DNA of 64,000 nt, from NCBI RefSeq assembly GCF_001570945.1, contig NZ_BCSQ01000010.1:1-64000 (forward strand), written 5' to 3'. Shown in pieces: positions 8,006 through 16,578 of the stretch. The translations under genes were made by a program, and so were the position numbers. The notes below the pieces were generated by a model. It searched no databases and was not told the DNA's origin. It saw only the letters and a list, made by a program, of their open reading frames with translations. Source of the stretch: Janibacter anophelis NBRC 107843. GTDB taxonomy: Bacteria > Actinomycetota > Actinomycetes > Actinomycetales > Dermatophilaceae. Position 1 is the first letter of the stretch, and each line of letters opens with the position of its first letter.

Positions 8006-9076
8006 ATGCAGACACGACCACTCCTGATCGCCACGACGAGCCTGGCAGCGATGGTGCTCGCCGGGTGCGGGTCCGGGGAAGAGCCCGCGCCGGCTGCCGA
8101 GACCGTCACCGTGGCCGCGAGTCCGGCGACGCAGGGCAGCCCATCCGGGGATGCGAGCGCGGCGGCCGACGCGGCGCCGGCCGCGTCGGCCGAGGCCGGG
8201 TTGCTCGTCCCTGCCCTGACCACGGACGTGGCGAGCACGAGCGCGGGGGATGTCAAGGCCGGGACCTTCGGGACCCCGGACGGCACGCTGACGATTCAGG
8301 CCGTGTCGACGGCGGACTCCGTCCCGGGCACCCTGATCGGTGGGGCCGAGCCGGCCTACACGCCGGCCAGTGGCGAGGAGTTCTACGTCATCGAGTACGG
8401 CTACGTGCCCAACGAGGACGACCAGACCCCGGCCACGGAGTTGCACGTGGACAGCAACGGCACGAAGCGTCTGGTGGAGGAGCTGGACCAGGGTGAGGGC
8501 ACCTTCCTCGTCAGCCTGCCGAGCGGGGGTGAGGGCTCCCAGCTGGTCGTCACCGCCGACGGACACGAGCAGGTCTTCGACATCCCCACCCTCGCCCGCG
8601 TCGCCGACCCGCTGACGGACGTCTACCTGCGGCCGGTCATCGACCAGGACCTCACCGACGTTCTCTCCTACGGGCCGAAGTCGGTCGGTGACGGCCGCAC
8701 CTACACCAGTGACATCCGGATGCGGTCCGCGCGGATCACGCCGTACGTGCCGCCGCAGATCGGTTCGCAGGGCTGGGCCGAGCCGGGCAGCATGTGGTTC
8801 ATCCTCGACTCCGAGTTGTCCTATGACTCCAACGACAGCGGCTGGTCGAAGCGCAATGCCACGCTGACGTGGACGGTCGGGGACGCCGAGCCGCTGGTGG
8901 AAGAGGGGCGTCTGTGGTCACCGAGCACCGACGATGTCGTGGTGAGCGTCCCCGATGACACCGAGTCCCTGACGATCGACGTCGCCAACGTCGGCGAGCT
9001 GCGGGCGCTCAAGATCGGCGAGAGCCGGGTGGACTTCGGCAGCACATCCTTCACGGTCACCTTCGCCGACGAGTGA
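8006..9076 (+). CDS. Lipoprotein of unknown function
   Basis: A 356-residue protein with a clear lipoprotein signal: MQTRPLLIATT, a hydrophobic stretch and the lipobox LAGC with Cys21. An Ala/Pro/Ser/Thr-rich low-complexity segment follows to about residue 65, a typical surface spacer. The rest looks like two beta-rich extracellular segments. I do not recognise the family. AGAGGA eight bases before ATG 8006 supports this start over an in-frame ATG at 7985. The gene is flanked by divergent and convergent genes, so it is probably monocistronic. Confidence 0.75.
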   Translation: MQTRPLLIATTSLAAMVLAGCGSGEEPAPAAETVTVAASPATQGSPSGDASAAADAAPAASAEAGLLVPALTTDVASTSAGDVKAGTFGTPDGTLTIQAVSTADSVPGTLIGGAEPAYTPASGEEFYVIEYGYVPNEDDQTPATELHVDSNGTKRLVEELDQGEGTFLVSLPSGGEGSQLVVTADGHEQVFDIPTLARVADPLTDVYLRPVIDQDLTDVLSYGPKSVGDGRTYTSDIRMRSARITPYVPPQIGSQGWAEPGSMWFILDSELSYDSNDSGWSKRNATLTWTVGDAEPLVEEGRLWSPSTDDVVVSVPDDTESLTIDVANVGELRALKIGESRVDFGSTSFTVTFADE

Positions 9077-9155
9077 GGCGAAGGGGGGGAACCAGTCCTG
9101 GTGCGACGTGGCCGCCACGACCGGCTCCTTGCCTCCTTTGCCGCTCTGATGGCGT

Positions 9156-9752
9156 TCAGTCACGCTCCGGCTCCAGCACCCGCCGTACAACCCGCCGCCT
9201 GAGGGTGGGGGAGGCCACGACCTCGTAGCCGGCCTCGACGAAGACCTGCACGAGCCCGACCGACGCCTCGTCCCAGATCACGGTCTTGCCCGGCGCCGGT
9301 TCGATCGGATAGCCCTCGAGGACCCGGGCGCCGACCTGCCTGCCGTAGGCGACGGTGGCGTCGGCGAGCTCGTAGGTCAGACCCACGCGGCGGTGGCCCT
9401 TGCGCACGACGAAGCAGGTCACCGACCAGACCCCTTCGAGCTCCGGATCCATCCGCATCCACGCCTGCTTGCGGCTCCACAGGCGGGGGTAGTCCTCGCG
9501 GGGCTCGACGGCCACCCAGCCCGCCGGCTCGTCGTCGACGTACCCGATGAGGCCCGAGGTCGGGCCGGGGGTGCCGCAGGCGGTCTGCTCGCGCAGCGAG
9601 GATTCTCGCTCCTCCTGGGTGCTGTCCCGCCAGATCCAGCCGGGCACCTTGAGGGCCTGGCAGCGGCACTTGCGCGCACCGCCGGTCGCGAAGACGGCCT
9701 CGACGTCCGCGGCGCTCGCCTCATTGGCCGGCAGCCAGGTGAAGGCGGCCAT
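9156..9752 (-). CDS. GNAT-family N-acetyltransferase
   Basis: A 198-residue protein with a GNAT fold. The acetyl-CoA binding segment (SVTCFVVRKGHRRVGLTYELADATVAYGR) spans about residues 110-140, preceded by the strand GLIGYVDDEPAGWVAVEPR. An early Cys pair, KCRCQ near residue 30, is characteristic of a GNAT subgroup common in actinobacteria. The substrate is unknown. Two codons near the end are rare in this genome, but nothing suggests truncation. It lies 96 bp ahead of the alcohol dehydrogenase end on the same strand, and a hairpin-forming GGCC-GAAGGG-GGCC segment separates them. Confidence 0.8.
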   Translation of the reverse strand: MAAFTWLPANEASAADVEAVFATGGARKCRCQALKVPGWIWRDSTQEERESSLREQTACGTPGPTSGLIGYVDDEPAGWVAVEPREDYPRLWSRKQAWMRMDPELEGVWSVTCFVVRKGHRRVGLTYELADATVAYGRQVGARVLEGYPIEPAPGKTVIWDEASVGLVQVFVEAGYEVVASPTLRRRVVRRVLEPERD

Positions 9753-9848
9753 GCGGTCCTCCGATCGTGGGACGGTTCCGACCAGACTCCCACGAGCGCC
9801 GTGGGTCGCGGCGGCCGAAGGGGGCCTCCGCCCCAGGCGACCCGGGAC

Positions 9849-10886
9849 TCAGCGCGTCGGGTCGACGATCGTCATCCCCGCGACGGTCGCGGAGTCGAAG
9901 CCGGGCAGCAGTGCGGCCGCCTCCTCCAGTCCGATGGTCCGCTCGATGAGCCGTTGCGGCTGCAGCGCACCCGACTCGATGAGCGCGAGCATCCCCGGGT
10001 AGTCGACGGCCGCCATCCCGTGGCTGCCGAGGAGGTCGAGCTCCCACCCGATGACACGGGCCATCGGCACCCTCGGGTGCCCGTCGACCGGTGGCAGCAG
10101 CCCGACCTGCACGTGGCGGCCGCGCCGGCGCAGACTGAGGATCGCGTCGGCGCAGGTCTGCTCGCTGCCCACGGCGTCGACGGACACGTGGCTGCCACCG
10201 CCGGTCAGGTCGGCGACGATCGACGCGACGTCCCGACCGTCGGTGAGCACGGTGTGCTCGGCGCCGAGTTCCGTTGCGAGAGCAAGGGCGTCGGGGTTGC
10301 GGTCGACGGCGACGACCCGGGCGCCGAGCGACCGGGCGATCATCACCGCGCTTAGCCCGACCCCGCCGGCGCCGACGACGGTGACCCACTCTCCCTTCGT
10401 CACTCGTGCGCGGGCGACCAGGGCACGGTGGGCGGTGGCGAAGCGGCACCCGAGGCTCGCCGCCGTCGCGAAGTCGACGCTCTCCGGGAGCGCGACGAGG
10501 TTGGTGTCGGCCGCATGCAGTGCCACCTGCTCGGCGAAGGATCCCCACTGGGTGAAGCCCGGCTGCTCCTGGTCCGGGCAGACCTGTGCGTCGCCGGCGG
10601 CGCACCAGTCGCAGCGCCCGCAGCCGCAGACGAAGGGGACCGTCACCCGGTCCCCGACGCGCCACCGCTGCACGCCCGCGCCGACCTGCGAGACGACGCC
10701 TGCGAGCTCGTGGCCGGGCACGTGCGGCCAGGCGATGTCGTCGTGCCCCGCCCACGCGTGCCAGTCGCTGCGGCAGACCCCGGTCGCCATGACCTGCACG
10801 ACCACCCCACCCTCGGGAGCGAAGGGGGAGTCCACCTCCCGGACCTCGGGCTGGGCTCGGACGCCGTCGATGACCACCGCTCGCAT
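9849..10886 (-). CDS. Zinc-dependent alcohol dehydrogenase (MDR family)
   Basis: A 345-residue medium-chain dehydrogenase. Counting from the upstream ATG (10895), Cys41 in GVCRSDWHAW and His62-Glu63 in PGHELAG form the catalytic zinc site, and a Cys cluster at 90-106 (CGCGRCDWC ... VC) forms the structural zinc site. The Rossmann motif VVGAGGVGLSAV lies in the middle. It should oxidise an alcohol with NAD(P); the specificity cannot be read. ATG 10886 (MRAVVIDG) is chosen as the typical family start, with ATG 10895 three codons upstream. The flanking intergenic regions of about 100 bp suggest it is transcribed alone. Confidence 0.85.
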   Translation of the reverse strand: MRAVVIDGVRAQPEVREVDSPFAPEGGVVVQVMATGVCRSDWHAWAGHDDIAWPHVPGHELAGVVSQVGAGVQRWRVGDRVTVPFVCGCGRCDWCAAGDAQVCPDQEQPGFTQWGSFAEQVALHAADTNLVALPESVDFATAASLGCRFATAHRALVARARVTKGEWVTVVGAGGVGLSAVMIARSLGARVVAVDRNPDALALATELGAEHTVLTDGRDVASIVADLTGGGSHVSVDAVGSEQTCADAILSLRRRGRHVQVGLLPPVDGHPRVPMARVIGWELDLLGSHGMAAVDYPGMLALIESGALQPQRLIERTIGLEEAAALLPGFDSATVAGMTIVDPTR

Positions 10887-11007
10887 GCGGGTCATCCTGT
10901 CAGGGGTCGCGCCGATGCCCCGAGCACCGACAGACCCAGTGACGGGAGGGTCAGGTGAGGTCCTTCTCTGCGCGCGTGAGGTCTCCTTGCAAGGAACCGC
11001 AGTCGAC

Positions 11008-11535
11008 CTAGCGCACGCCGAGCGTCTCCAGGTGCGTGACCAGGGCGCGTGACATCGGGACGGGATCGGCGAAGTCGCCCGGCTGGATCACCAGCCGCCG
11101 ACGGCGCGTGTCGATGAGGCCGTCGCGGCGGGAGGCATCGAGATGGGACGGGTCGAAGTGGACGTAGAAGGCGTCGCCCCTCTTGTACCGCGACGATTCC
11201 TCCTGTGGGCCCAGGTCCGCCCGCAGGACGCCAGTGATCGCGTGGGCGGGGAAGCGGCTACCGGCATACGCGAGGCCGCCCTCGTCGAGCTCGAGCAGGG
11301 GGTGCGCCGTGTAGAGGGCGGTCGTCTTGGTGAGCTCGCGTGGGTCGACGAAGACCATCGCGAGCACGCCCAGCGCGATGAAGGCCGGCCAGAACCACCC
11401 GTCGAAGAGTGGGATGACTCCGGTGAGCCCGAGGACGAGGAAGAGCGCTCCGGCGAGCACCGCTCCGAGACGCATCGCCCAGCCTCCGATGCTGGCCGTC
11501 GTGCCGAGGTGGCCGTGTGCCTCGAATGTCTTCAT
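11008..11535 (-). CDS. Small membrane protein, unknown function
   Basis: A 175-residue protein. Two adjacent hydrophobic segments at about residues 18-60 (LGAVLAGALFLVLGLTGVI and WPAFIALGVLAMVFV) form a hairpin anchor. A soluble C-terminal domain with mixed beta strands follows, in the arrangement of bacterial PH-domain-like membrane proteins; that resemblance is weak. ATG 11535 is preferred because GGGAGG lies six to ten bases before it; a longer reading from 11571 adds twelve unremarkable residues. It starts 51 bp after the AAA ATPase gene ends, on the same strand, so the two may be co-transcribed. Confidence 0.65.
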   Translation of the reverse strand: MKTFEAHGHLGTTASIGGWAMRLGAVLAGALFLVLGLTGVIPLFDGWFWPAFIALGVLAMVFVDPRELTKTTALYTAHPLLELDEGGLAYAGSRFPAHAITGVLRADLGPQEESSRYKRGDAFYVHFDPSHLDASRRDGLIDTRRRRLVIQPGDFADPVPMSRALVTHLETLGVR

Positions 11536-11586
11536 GTGGAGAGCCTCCCGTGCCGGGGCAGTCTGTCGCACGCCACCCGGGACGGG

Positions 11587-12801
11587 TCACGTCTGCTCGC
11601 GCAGGTACCGCCCGAAGTGCGGGACGGTGAAGGCGATCCGGCCGCGCTCGGCGGAGTAGATCAGGCCCTTCTTCAGCAACGCGTCACGGGCGGGGGAGAG
11701 GGACTGCGGCTTCTTGCCGAGCGAGGTGGCGACGGCCGAGGTGAGGACGGACTCGATGTCGTCGAGGCTCTCCTCCCCCTTCGCCGCGATCTCGGCCGCG
11801 ACATCGGCCATGGCGCGTAGGTACTCCCGCTCGCCGGGCGTCGCCCGCTCGTACCGCGAGCCGAAGAACCCGACCGCCAGCTCCGACTCGGCCTCGGGGG
11901 AGGCGACCCGCACGTCCTCGGCGCGGATCGGCGACTGCGGCGCTTGGTCCCACACCGCCTTGCCGTAGGCCTGGATGAAGTACGGGTACCCGCCCGTCGC
12001 GACGTAGAGCGCGTCGAGCGCCTCCTGCTCGTACTCCGCGAGCTCGTCGGCCGCGGGCGCGGTGAGGGCCCGGTCGGCCTCCTCGCGCGCGAGCCGGTCG
12101 ATGCGCTGGTAGCGGAAGAGCCGCTCGCTGTACGACTTGCTGGCCGACAGCACGGCCGGCAGGTGCGGCAGCCCGGCGCCGACGACGATGAGCGGCAGCC
12201 CGGACTGGCTCATCTCGTGGCAGGCCGCGCAGATCGCCGAGATGTCCTCCGGGCCGAGGTCCTGCATCTCGTCGATGAAGACGGCCACCCCGCGCCCGAG
12301 GTCGGCCGCCAGCCCACCGACGTCGGTGAAGAGCTCGACGAGGTCGATCTCGATGTCACCCGAGTCGGCACGCCCCTTCACGGCCGGGGCGTCGATGCCG
12401 GGGTTCCACACCTCACGCAGCTTGGTCCCCGGCTTCGCGTCGCGCTGGGCGAAGGACTTGATGACGCCGAGGACGTGCTCGACCTCCTCCGCCTGCGTGT
12501 GCCCGAGCTCGCGCACCGCCTGGTGCAGGGCGCTCGCCAAGGGACGGCGCAGCCCCTGCTCGGGACGCGCCTCGAGCTTGCCGGTGCCCCACTTCGCCCG
12601 GACGGCGGCCGAGCGCAGCTGGTTGAGCAGCACGGTCTTGCCGACGCCCCGTAGTCCGGTGAGCACGAGCGAGCGCTCCGGCCGGCCGCTGACGATGCGC
12701 TTGAGCACGACGTCGAAGCGGGTCAGCTGCTCGTCGCGGCCGGCGAGCTCGGGCGGGCGCTGGCCGGCGCCGGGGGCATAGGGGTTGGTGATCGGGTCCA
12801 C
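11587..12801 (-). CDS. AAA-type ATPase with ORC1/CDC6-like fold
   Basis: A 404-residue protein. Walker A GLRGVGKT is at residues 49-56, Walker B VAVFIDEMQD in the middle, followed by a sensor-like region and, at the C-terminus, a winged-helix-like segment (KKGLIYSAERGRIAFTVPHFGRYL). This is the layout of the ATPase_2/ORC-like family of stand-alone bacterial ATPases, often found in accessory or defence settings but also as housekeeping genes of unknown role. No obvious effector gene adjoins it: the downstream gene encodes a small membrane protein, and the upstream neighbour on the same strand is the lipoprotein ending at 12855. The function is not assignable. Confidence 0.75.
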   Translation of the reverse strand: MDPITNPYAPGAGQRPPELAGRDEQLTRFDVVLKRIVSGRPERSLVLTGLRGVGKTVLLNQLRSAAVRAKWGTGKLEARPEQGLRRPLASALHQAVRELGHTQAEEVEHVLGVIKSFAQRDAKPGTKLREVWNPGIDAPAVKGRADSGDIEIDLVELFTDVGGLAADLGRGVAVFIDEMQDLGPEDISAICAACHEMSQSGLPLIVVGAGLPHLPAVLSASKSYSERLFRYQRIDRLAREEADRALTAPAADELAEYEQEALDALYVATGGYPYFIQAYGKAVWDQAPQSPIRAEDVRVASPEAESELAVGFFGSRYERATPGEREYLRAMADVAAEIAAKGEESLDDIESVLTSAVATSLGKKPQSLSPARDALLKKGLIYSAERGRIAFTVPHFGRYLREQT

Positions 12802-12854
12802 GATGCGACCGTATCCGCGGATCTAGCGGATCCCGGATAGGCGCGCAGAGATCG

Positions 12855-13508
12855 TCAGACCGCCTCGCTGACGGGCATGGCCTGCTCGACCGTCTCGGCC
12901 TCGTCGTGGACCGAGGCGTCGGCCCCGATCCGCAGGTCGTGCCGCACGAGGTCGCGCTGCTGCACGCTCCACAGCGTGACGGTCCACCCGTCGCCGTCGC
13001 GGGTGGCGGTCGGCGCGGTCAGGGTGTCGCGGTACTCCTCCTGCAGTCGCGCCACGGCCTCCTCGTCGACCACCGGCTGCCAGTCGATGTCGTCGACGGA
13101 CTCGGCCCTGTACCAGAGCTCGTCGGTGCGTCGGGTCGCGTCGTACCAGGCGCGGGCGACGGCAATGGCCCCCGCCTCGTCCTCCACCGATGCGCCCGCG
13201 GTGACCTGCGACCACCGGTCCGGGTTGCCCGTGAGCACCACGGTGCTCGGGTCGCCGGAGGTCCGGTATCCGACGACCCAGGCGTGCGGGCGCTCGCCGG
13301 TGGCGCGCACCTCCGCGAGCCGCCAGCCCTCGAGTGCCGGCAGGTCGAGCACCTGTGCCTCGGTGGGTTGCTCGTCGATGACCCGCGCGATCGTGGAGTC
13401 GTCCGGCAGGCCCTCCCGGATGGTGTCGGTCATGGTGTCCTCCTTGCTCGAGCAGGCCCCCAGGGCGAGAGCGAGTGCCACACCCGCGGCCGTGAGTCTC
13501 AGCTTCAT
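12855..13508 (-). CDS. Lipoprotein partner of the WXG100-metallopeptidase
   Basis: A 217-residue lipoprotein: MKLRLTAAGV, a hydrophobic core and LGAC with Cys19. The mature part is related along its length to the signal-less protein at 39497-40084. Both share a TG...W.QV..GA.V.D block, SVDDI.W, the run TAPTAT, VTLW and L.RHD. Start 13508 gives a compact signal peptide; ATG 13526, six codons upstream, is possible. The gene follows the WXG100-metallopeptidase gene by 8-26 bp depending on start, so the two are surely co-transcribed. Because a homologue again sits next to a paralogous metallopeptidase gene at 38-40 kb, I infer a functional pair, for example immunity, chaperone or inhibitor. Confidence 0.7.
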   Translation of the reverse strand: MKLRLTAAGVALALALGACSSKEDTMTDTIREGLPDDSTIARVIDEQPTEAQVLDLPALEGWRLAEVRATGERPHAWVVGYRTSGDPSTVVLTGNPDRWSQVTAGASVEDEAGAIAVARAWYDATRRTDELWYRAESVDDIDWQPVVDEEAVARLQEEYRDTLTAPTATRDGDGWTVTLWSVQQRDLVRHDLRIGADASVHDEAETVEQAMPVSEAV

Positions 13509-13534
13509 GGTCCGATCGTCGCTCATGTTTGATC

Positions 13535-14587
13535 TCAGATCCCGTTGAAGGGATTCCAGTCGTTCTGCTTGTCCCAGTACTCGCCCTTGAGGTCGCCGTA
13601 GGTCCGCCCGCCCGACCCGGAGGCCTTGTAGTAGCCACTGGAGAACAGGTACCGGATCTCCGCGCGGCCCGCCTCATCGCCTGCTGCGTGGGCCTGGTCC
13701 GGGGTCCTGCCCGCATCGATCGCGTCCTGGTAGGCGCGCGAGTAGCCCTCGTCGTACTTCTGCTCGCCGACCGAGTACGGGGCGTCGATCCCTTCCTCGC
13801 GTGCCTGCTTGGCGTAGTAGACCTCGTTGGTGACGCAGTCGGTCTCCTCGTCGTACTTGCCGTTGACGTACTCGTCGCGCGTGGTCTCCTCGACGTCTGC
13901 CTGGCGGTCCTCGGCGTCCCAGCGGGCGTGGTTCGCCTCGTGGATGATCGTCGTGGGGTCGCGGTAGCCGCCCTTGCCGAGGGTCATCGTGTTCGAGTCG
14001 CTCGAGTAGTAGGCCCCGTCGTAGTCGTCGTCGTACCGGATCTCGATGTCGTTGCGCTCCATCCAGTCCAGGGCGGCGCGGCCGTTCGCCGTCCGGAGCA
14101 TCTCCTGGATGGCCGGGTCGTCAGGGTCCGCGCCCTCGGGCAGGTCGACATTGCCCGGCCCGGGATCCTCGTGGTTCTCGTAGTACTCCGGTGGCTTCGG
14201 GGTGTCGAAGATGTGCTTGCGCGGACGGTCACGTGAGTCGTTGTTGTCCGGGTCGGCGCCCTCGGGGGCGCCCGGCGCCGTGCCGGGGCCGTTCGGTCCG
14301 GTGCTGCCCGCGCCCGATCCCTCGCTCCCGGTGTCCTGTTGCTCGGCCTGCTCGAGGAGCAGCTGGGCGAAGCCGGCCAGGCGGTCCGCGCACCCCACGA
14401 GTTGCCGGCGGGAGCCGTCCCAGCTCCTGACGAACGCCTCCAGGTCCTGACCGCTCCACGCCCCCTGCAGTGCTGCGGACTGCGCGACGCCGGCCTGCTC
14501 GATCTTCGTGATCGCGCCGGCGGATCGCCCGAGCTCTCCCGCGATGGTCCGCAGGCGCTCGACATCGGCTCCGTGAGTGACTGACAT
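13535..14587 (-). CDS. WXG100-like protein fused to a putative zinc metallopeptidase domain
   Basis: A 350-residue protein. Residues 1-85 are helical with the WXG motif WSG at 44-46, the pattern of ESX/type VII substrates. A Gly/Ser/Pro/Asp linker covers about 86-140. From NVDLPEGADPD (147-156) comes a conserved C-terminal domain with HEANHARWD at 216-224 and a downstream acidic segment (DEETDCVTNEVYY, 246-258). HExxH plus a distal Glu is the gluzincin-type zinc site. Two paralogues at 36500 and 38495 carry the same architecture. A TATACA hexamer at 14672-14677 (minus strand) is a possible -10 box. It heads a two-gene operon with the lipoprotein at 12855. No secretion genes lie in the window. 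Toxin activity is inference. Confidence 0.75.
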   Translation of the reverse strand: MSVTHGADVERLRTIAGELGRSAGAITKIEQAGVAQSAALQGAWSGQDLEAFVRSWDGSRRQLVGCADRLAGFAQLLLEQAEQQDTGSEGSGAGSTGPNGPGTAPGAPEGADPDNNDSRDRPRKHIFDTPKPPEYYENHEDPGPGNVDLPEGADPDDPAIQEMLRTANGRAALDWMERNDIEIRYDDDYDGAYYSSDSNTMTLGKGGYRDPTTIIHEANHARWDAEDRQADVEETTRDEYVNGKYDEETDCVTNEVYYAKQAREEGIDAPYSVGEQKYDEGYSRAYQDAIDAGRTPDQAHAAGDEAGRAEIRYLFSSGYYKASGSGGRTYGDLKGEYWDKQNDWNPFNGI

Positions 14588-14779
14588 GTTCCCCCTTCGA
14601 TCCCTCCCGACCGTAGGTGTGGCTCGCCGCGCCGTCCACGGGGAGGACTCCCCGATGCCCGCGTATCCACGTGTATAGCGTTACAGCGAGAAGGGGGAAG
14701 AGTCCGTCATCGAGCCGCGCCCCGTCCGCGCCCGCGGACTCGCGCAACGAGGCGACTGGAGCGGTGAGACACTGGTCAC

Positions 14780-16255
14780 ATGCCCGCAGCAACCCCTTCG
14801 TCGTACTCCATCACCATCCGCCTGCACACCTCGCCCGACTACGCCGTCGTCGGCCGCATCGCGACCGCGATCGCCGAGCAGGGCGGCATCGTCACCGCCG
14901 TCGACATCGCCGACTCGCGCCACGACCGCCTGGTCGTCGACGCGACCTGCTCCGGCTTCGACGTCAACCACACCGACGACCTCGTGGAGGCGGTCGAGGC
15001 GATCGAGGGCGTCAAGGTGCACAAGGTCTCGGACCGCACCTTCCTGCTCCACCTCGGCGGCAAGATCGCCATCAAGTCCAAGGTCGCGCTCAAGACCCGT
15101 GACGACCTGTCGATGGCCTACACGCCCGGCGTCGGCCGCGTCTCCTCCGCGATCGCCAAGCACCCGGAGGACGCCCGGCGCCTCACGGTCAAGGGCAACA
15201 GCGTCGCCGTCGTCACCGACGGGTCGGCCGTCCTCGGCCTGGGCAACATCGGGCCCGAGGCCGCCATGCCGGTCATGGAGGGCAAGGCCGCGCTCTTCAA
15301 GCAGTTCGCCGACATCGACGCCTGGCCGATCTGCCTGGCCAGCCAGGACACCGAGGAGATCATCCGCGCGGTCGAGATGATCGCGCCCGGCTTCGGCGGG
15401 ATCAACCTCGAGGACATCGCCGCCCCGCGGTGCTTCGAGATCGAGCGGCGGCTGCGTGAGAGCCTCGACATCCCCGTCTTCCACGACGACCAGCACGGCA
15501 CCGCCATCGTCGTGCTCGCTGCCCTGCGCAATGCGCTGCGCGTCGTCGACAAGTGGCTCGAGGACGTGCGCATCGTCGTCTCCGGCGGCGGCGCCGCCGG
15601 CTCGGCCATCGTCACGCTGCTGCTCGCCGCGGGCGCGCACGACGTCGTCGTCTACGACCGCGAGGGCCTGCTCTCCGCCGACGACGACTCGCTCACCGGC
15701 GCCAAGCGCGAGCTGGCCGAGCGCACCAACCCCCGTCGCATCCGCGGTGACCTCCCCGACGGGCTTCAGGGCGCCGACGTCTTCATCGGAGTCTCCGCGC
15801 CCAACCTGCTCAAGGCCGAGTGGATCCGCGACAACATGGCGACCGACCCGATCGTCTTCGCCCTGGCCAACCCGGACCCGGAGATCGACCCGGCGGAGGC
15901 CGCCAAGTACGCGAAGGTCGTCGCCTCCGGCCGCAGCGACTACCCCAACCAGATCAACAACGTCCTCGCCTTCCCCGGTGTCTTCCGCGGGCTGCTCGAC
16001 GCCCACGCCGAGGACGTGACGATCGAGATGCTCATCCGGGCCGCCGACGCGATCGCCGCGGTCGTCAAGGACGAGGAGATCAACCCCTCGTACATCATCC
16101 CGAGCGTCTTCCACCCCGACGTCGCCGACACCGTGGCCGTCGCCATCGCCGGCGAGGGCAAGACCTCCGCCGGCTCGACCGGCCCGATCAAGATCGGCTC
16201 CCACGCCACCGCGGCCCCCGTCGACGAGACCGGCACCCTCCCCCGCGTGCGCTGA
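14780..16255 (+). CDS. NAD(P)-dependent malic enzyme with N-terminal ACT-like domain
   Basis: A 491-residue protein. Residues 1 to about 85 resemble an ACT-type regulatory domain (SITIRLHTSPDYAVVGRIATAI). The malic enzyme proper follows: MAYTPGVGRV with the catalytic Tyr, GLGNIGPEAAMPVMEGK, INLEDIAAPRCFEIE with metal ligands, VFHDDQHGTAIV, and the nucleotide-binding VSGGGAAGSAI. It decarboxylates malate to pyruvate. The ACT-like domain suggests allosteric control by a small effector, as seen in other high-GC bacteria. The gene stands alone, with a strong hairpin right after its stop. Confidence 0.93.
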   Translation: MPAATPSSYSITIRLHTSPDYAVVGRIATAIAEQGGIVTAVDIADSRHDRLVVDATCSGFDVNHTDDLVEAVEAIEGVKVHKVSDRTFLLHLGGKIAIKSKVALKTRDDLSMAYTPGVGRVSSAIAKHPEDARRLTVKGNSVAVVTDGSAVLGLGNIGPEAAMPVMEGKAALFKQFADIDAWPICLASQDTEEIIRAVEMIAPGFGGINLEDIAAPRCFEIERRLRESLDIPVFHDDQHGTAIVVLAALRNALRVVDKWLEDVRIVVSGGGAAGSAIVTLLLAAGAHDVVVYDREGLLSADDDSLTGAKRELAERTNPRRIRGDLPDGLQGADVFIGVSAPNLLKAEWIRDNMATDPIVFALANPDPEIDPAEAAKYAKVVASGRSDYPNQINNVLAFPGVFRGLLDAHAEDVTIEMLIRAADAIAAVVKDEEINPSYIIPSVFHPDVADTVAVAIAGEGKTSAGSTGPIKIGSHATAAPVDETGTLPRVR

Positions 16256-16260
16256 CCCCA

Positions 16261-16281
16261 CGCCCCACCACAGGTGGGGCG
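16261..16281 (+). terminator. Perfect hairpin after the malic enzyme gene
   Basis: CGCCCCACC pairs perfectly with GGTGGGGCG (9 bp) around the loop ACA, six bases after the stop codon. There is no T-run, as is usual for terminators in very GC-rich genomes. Confidence 0.75.
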
Positions 16282-16310
16282 ATCCCCGAGGTCCACGGGC
16301 CGATCCGAAC

Positions 16311-16450
16311 GACGACGTGAGGCGAGTACGAGGTCGAAGGGAGATGACGGCGCACACAAAGCCGAAGTCCGACACGACAACGTGAGCTGAGTACGAGGTC
16401 GCAGGGGGATGACGGCGCACACAAAGCCGAAGTCCGACACGACGACGTGA
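16311..16450. repeat. 65-bp tandem intergenic repeat (two copies plus a fragment)
   Basis: Copy one at 16311-16375 and copy two at 16376-16440 differ at only a few bases; a third starts at 16441 (GACGACGTGA) and then diverges. Each unit includes GAGTACGAGGTCG, GATGACGGCGCACACAAAG and CCGAAGTCCGACACGAC. The 323-bp gap between the malic enzyme and kinase-like genes (16256-16578) consists of the terminator hairpin, this repeat and about 130 bp in which I see only one forward and one reverse CGAAGGG copy (16464-16470, 16493-16499). I see no convincing gene in it. Confidence 0.85.
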
Positions 16451-16578
16451 CGTCGTCGGAGAACGAAGGGACTTCGGCGGGCGCCGGCGTCTCCCTTCGG
16501 CCGAAGGCAGGGGTCTCGAGGCTGGGCCTTCGCACCTCGACCACCGTGGGGCCAAAAGGGCGTGGGATCCTTGAGGGC

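Noticed and set aside
12855-14587. A complete type VII (ESX) secretion locus
   Set aside because: Only WXG100-like substrates are present; no EccC-type ATPase, EccB, EccD or mycosin gene is in the window.
16311-16450. Possible CRISPR-like array
   Set aside because: The 65-bp units abut with no unique spacers, so it is a plain tandem repeat. The same holds for 1-94.
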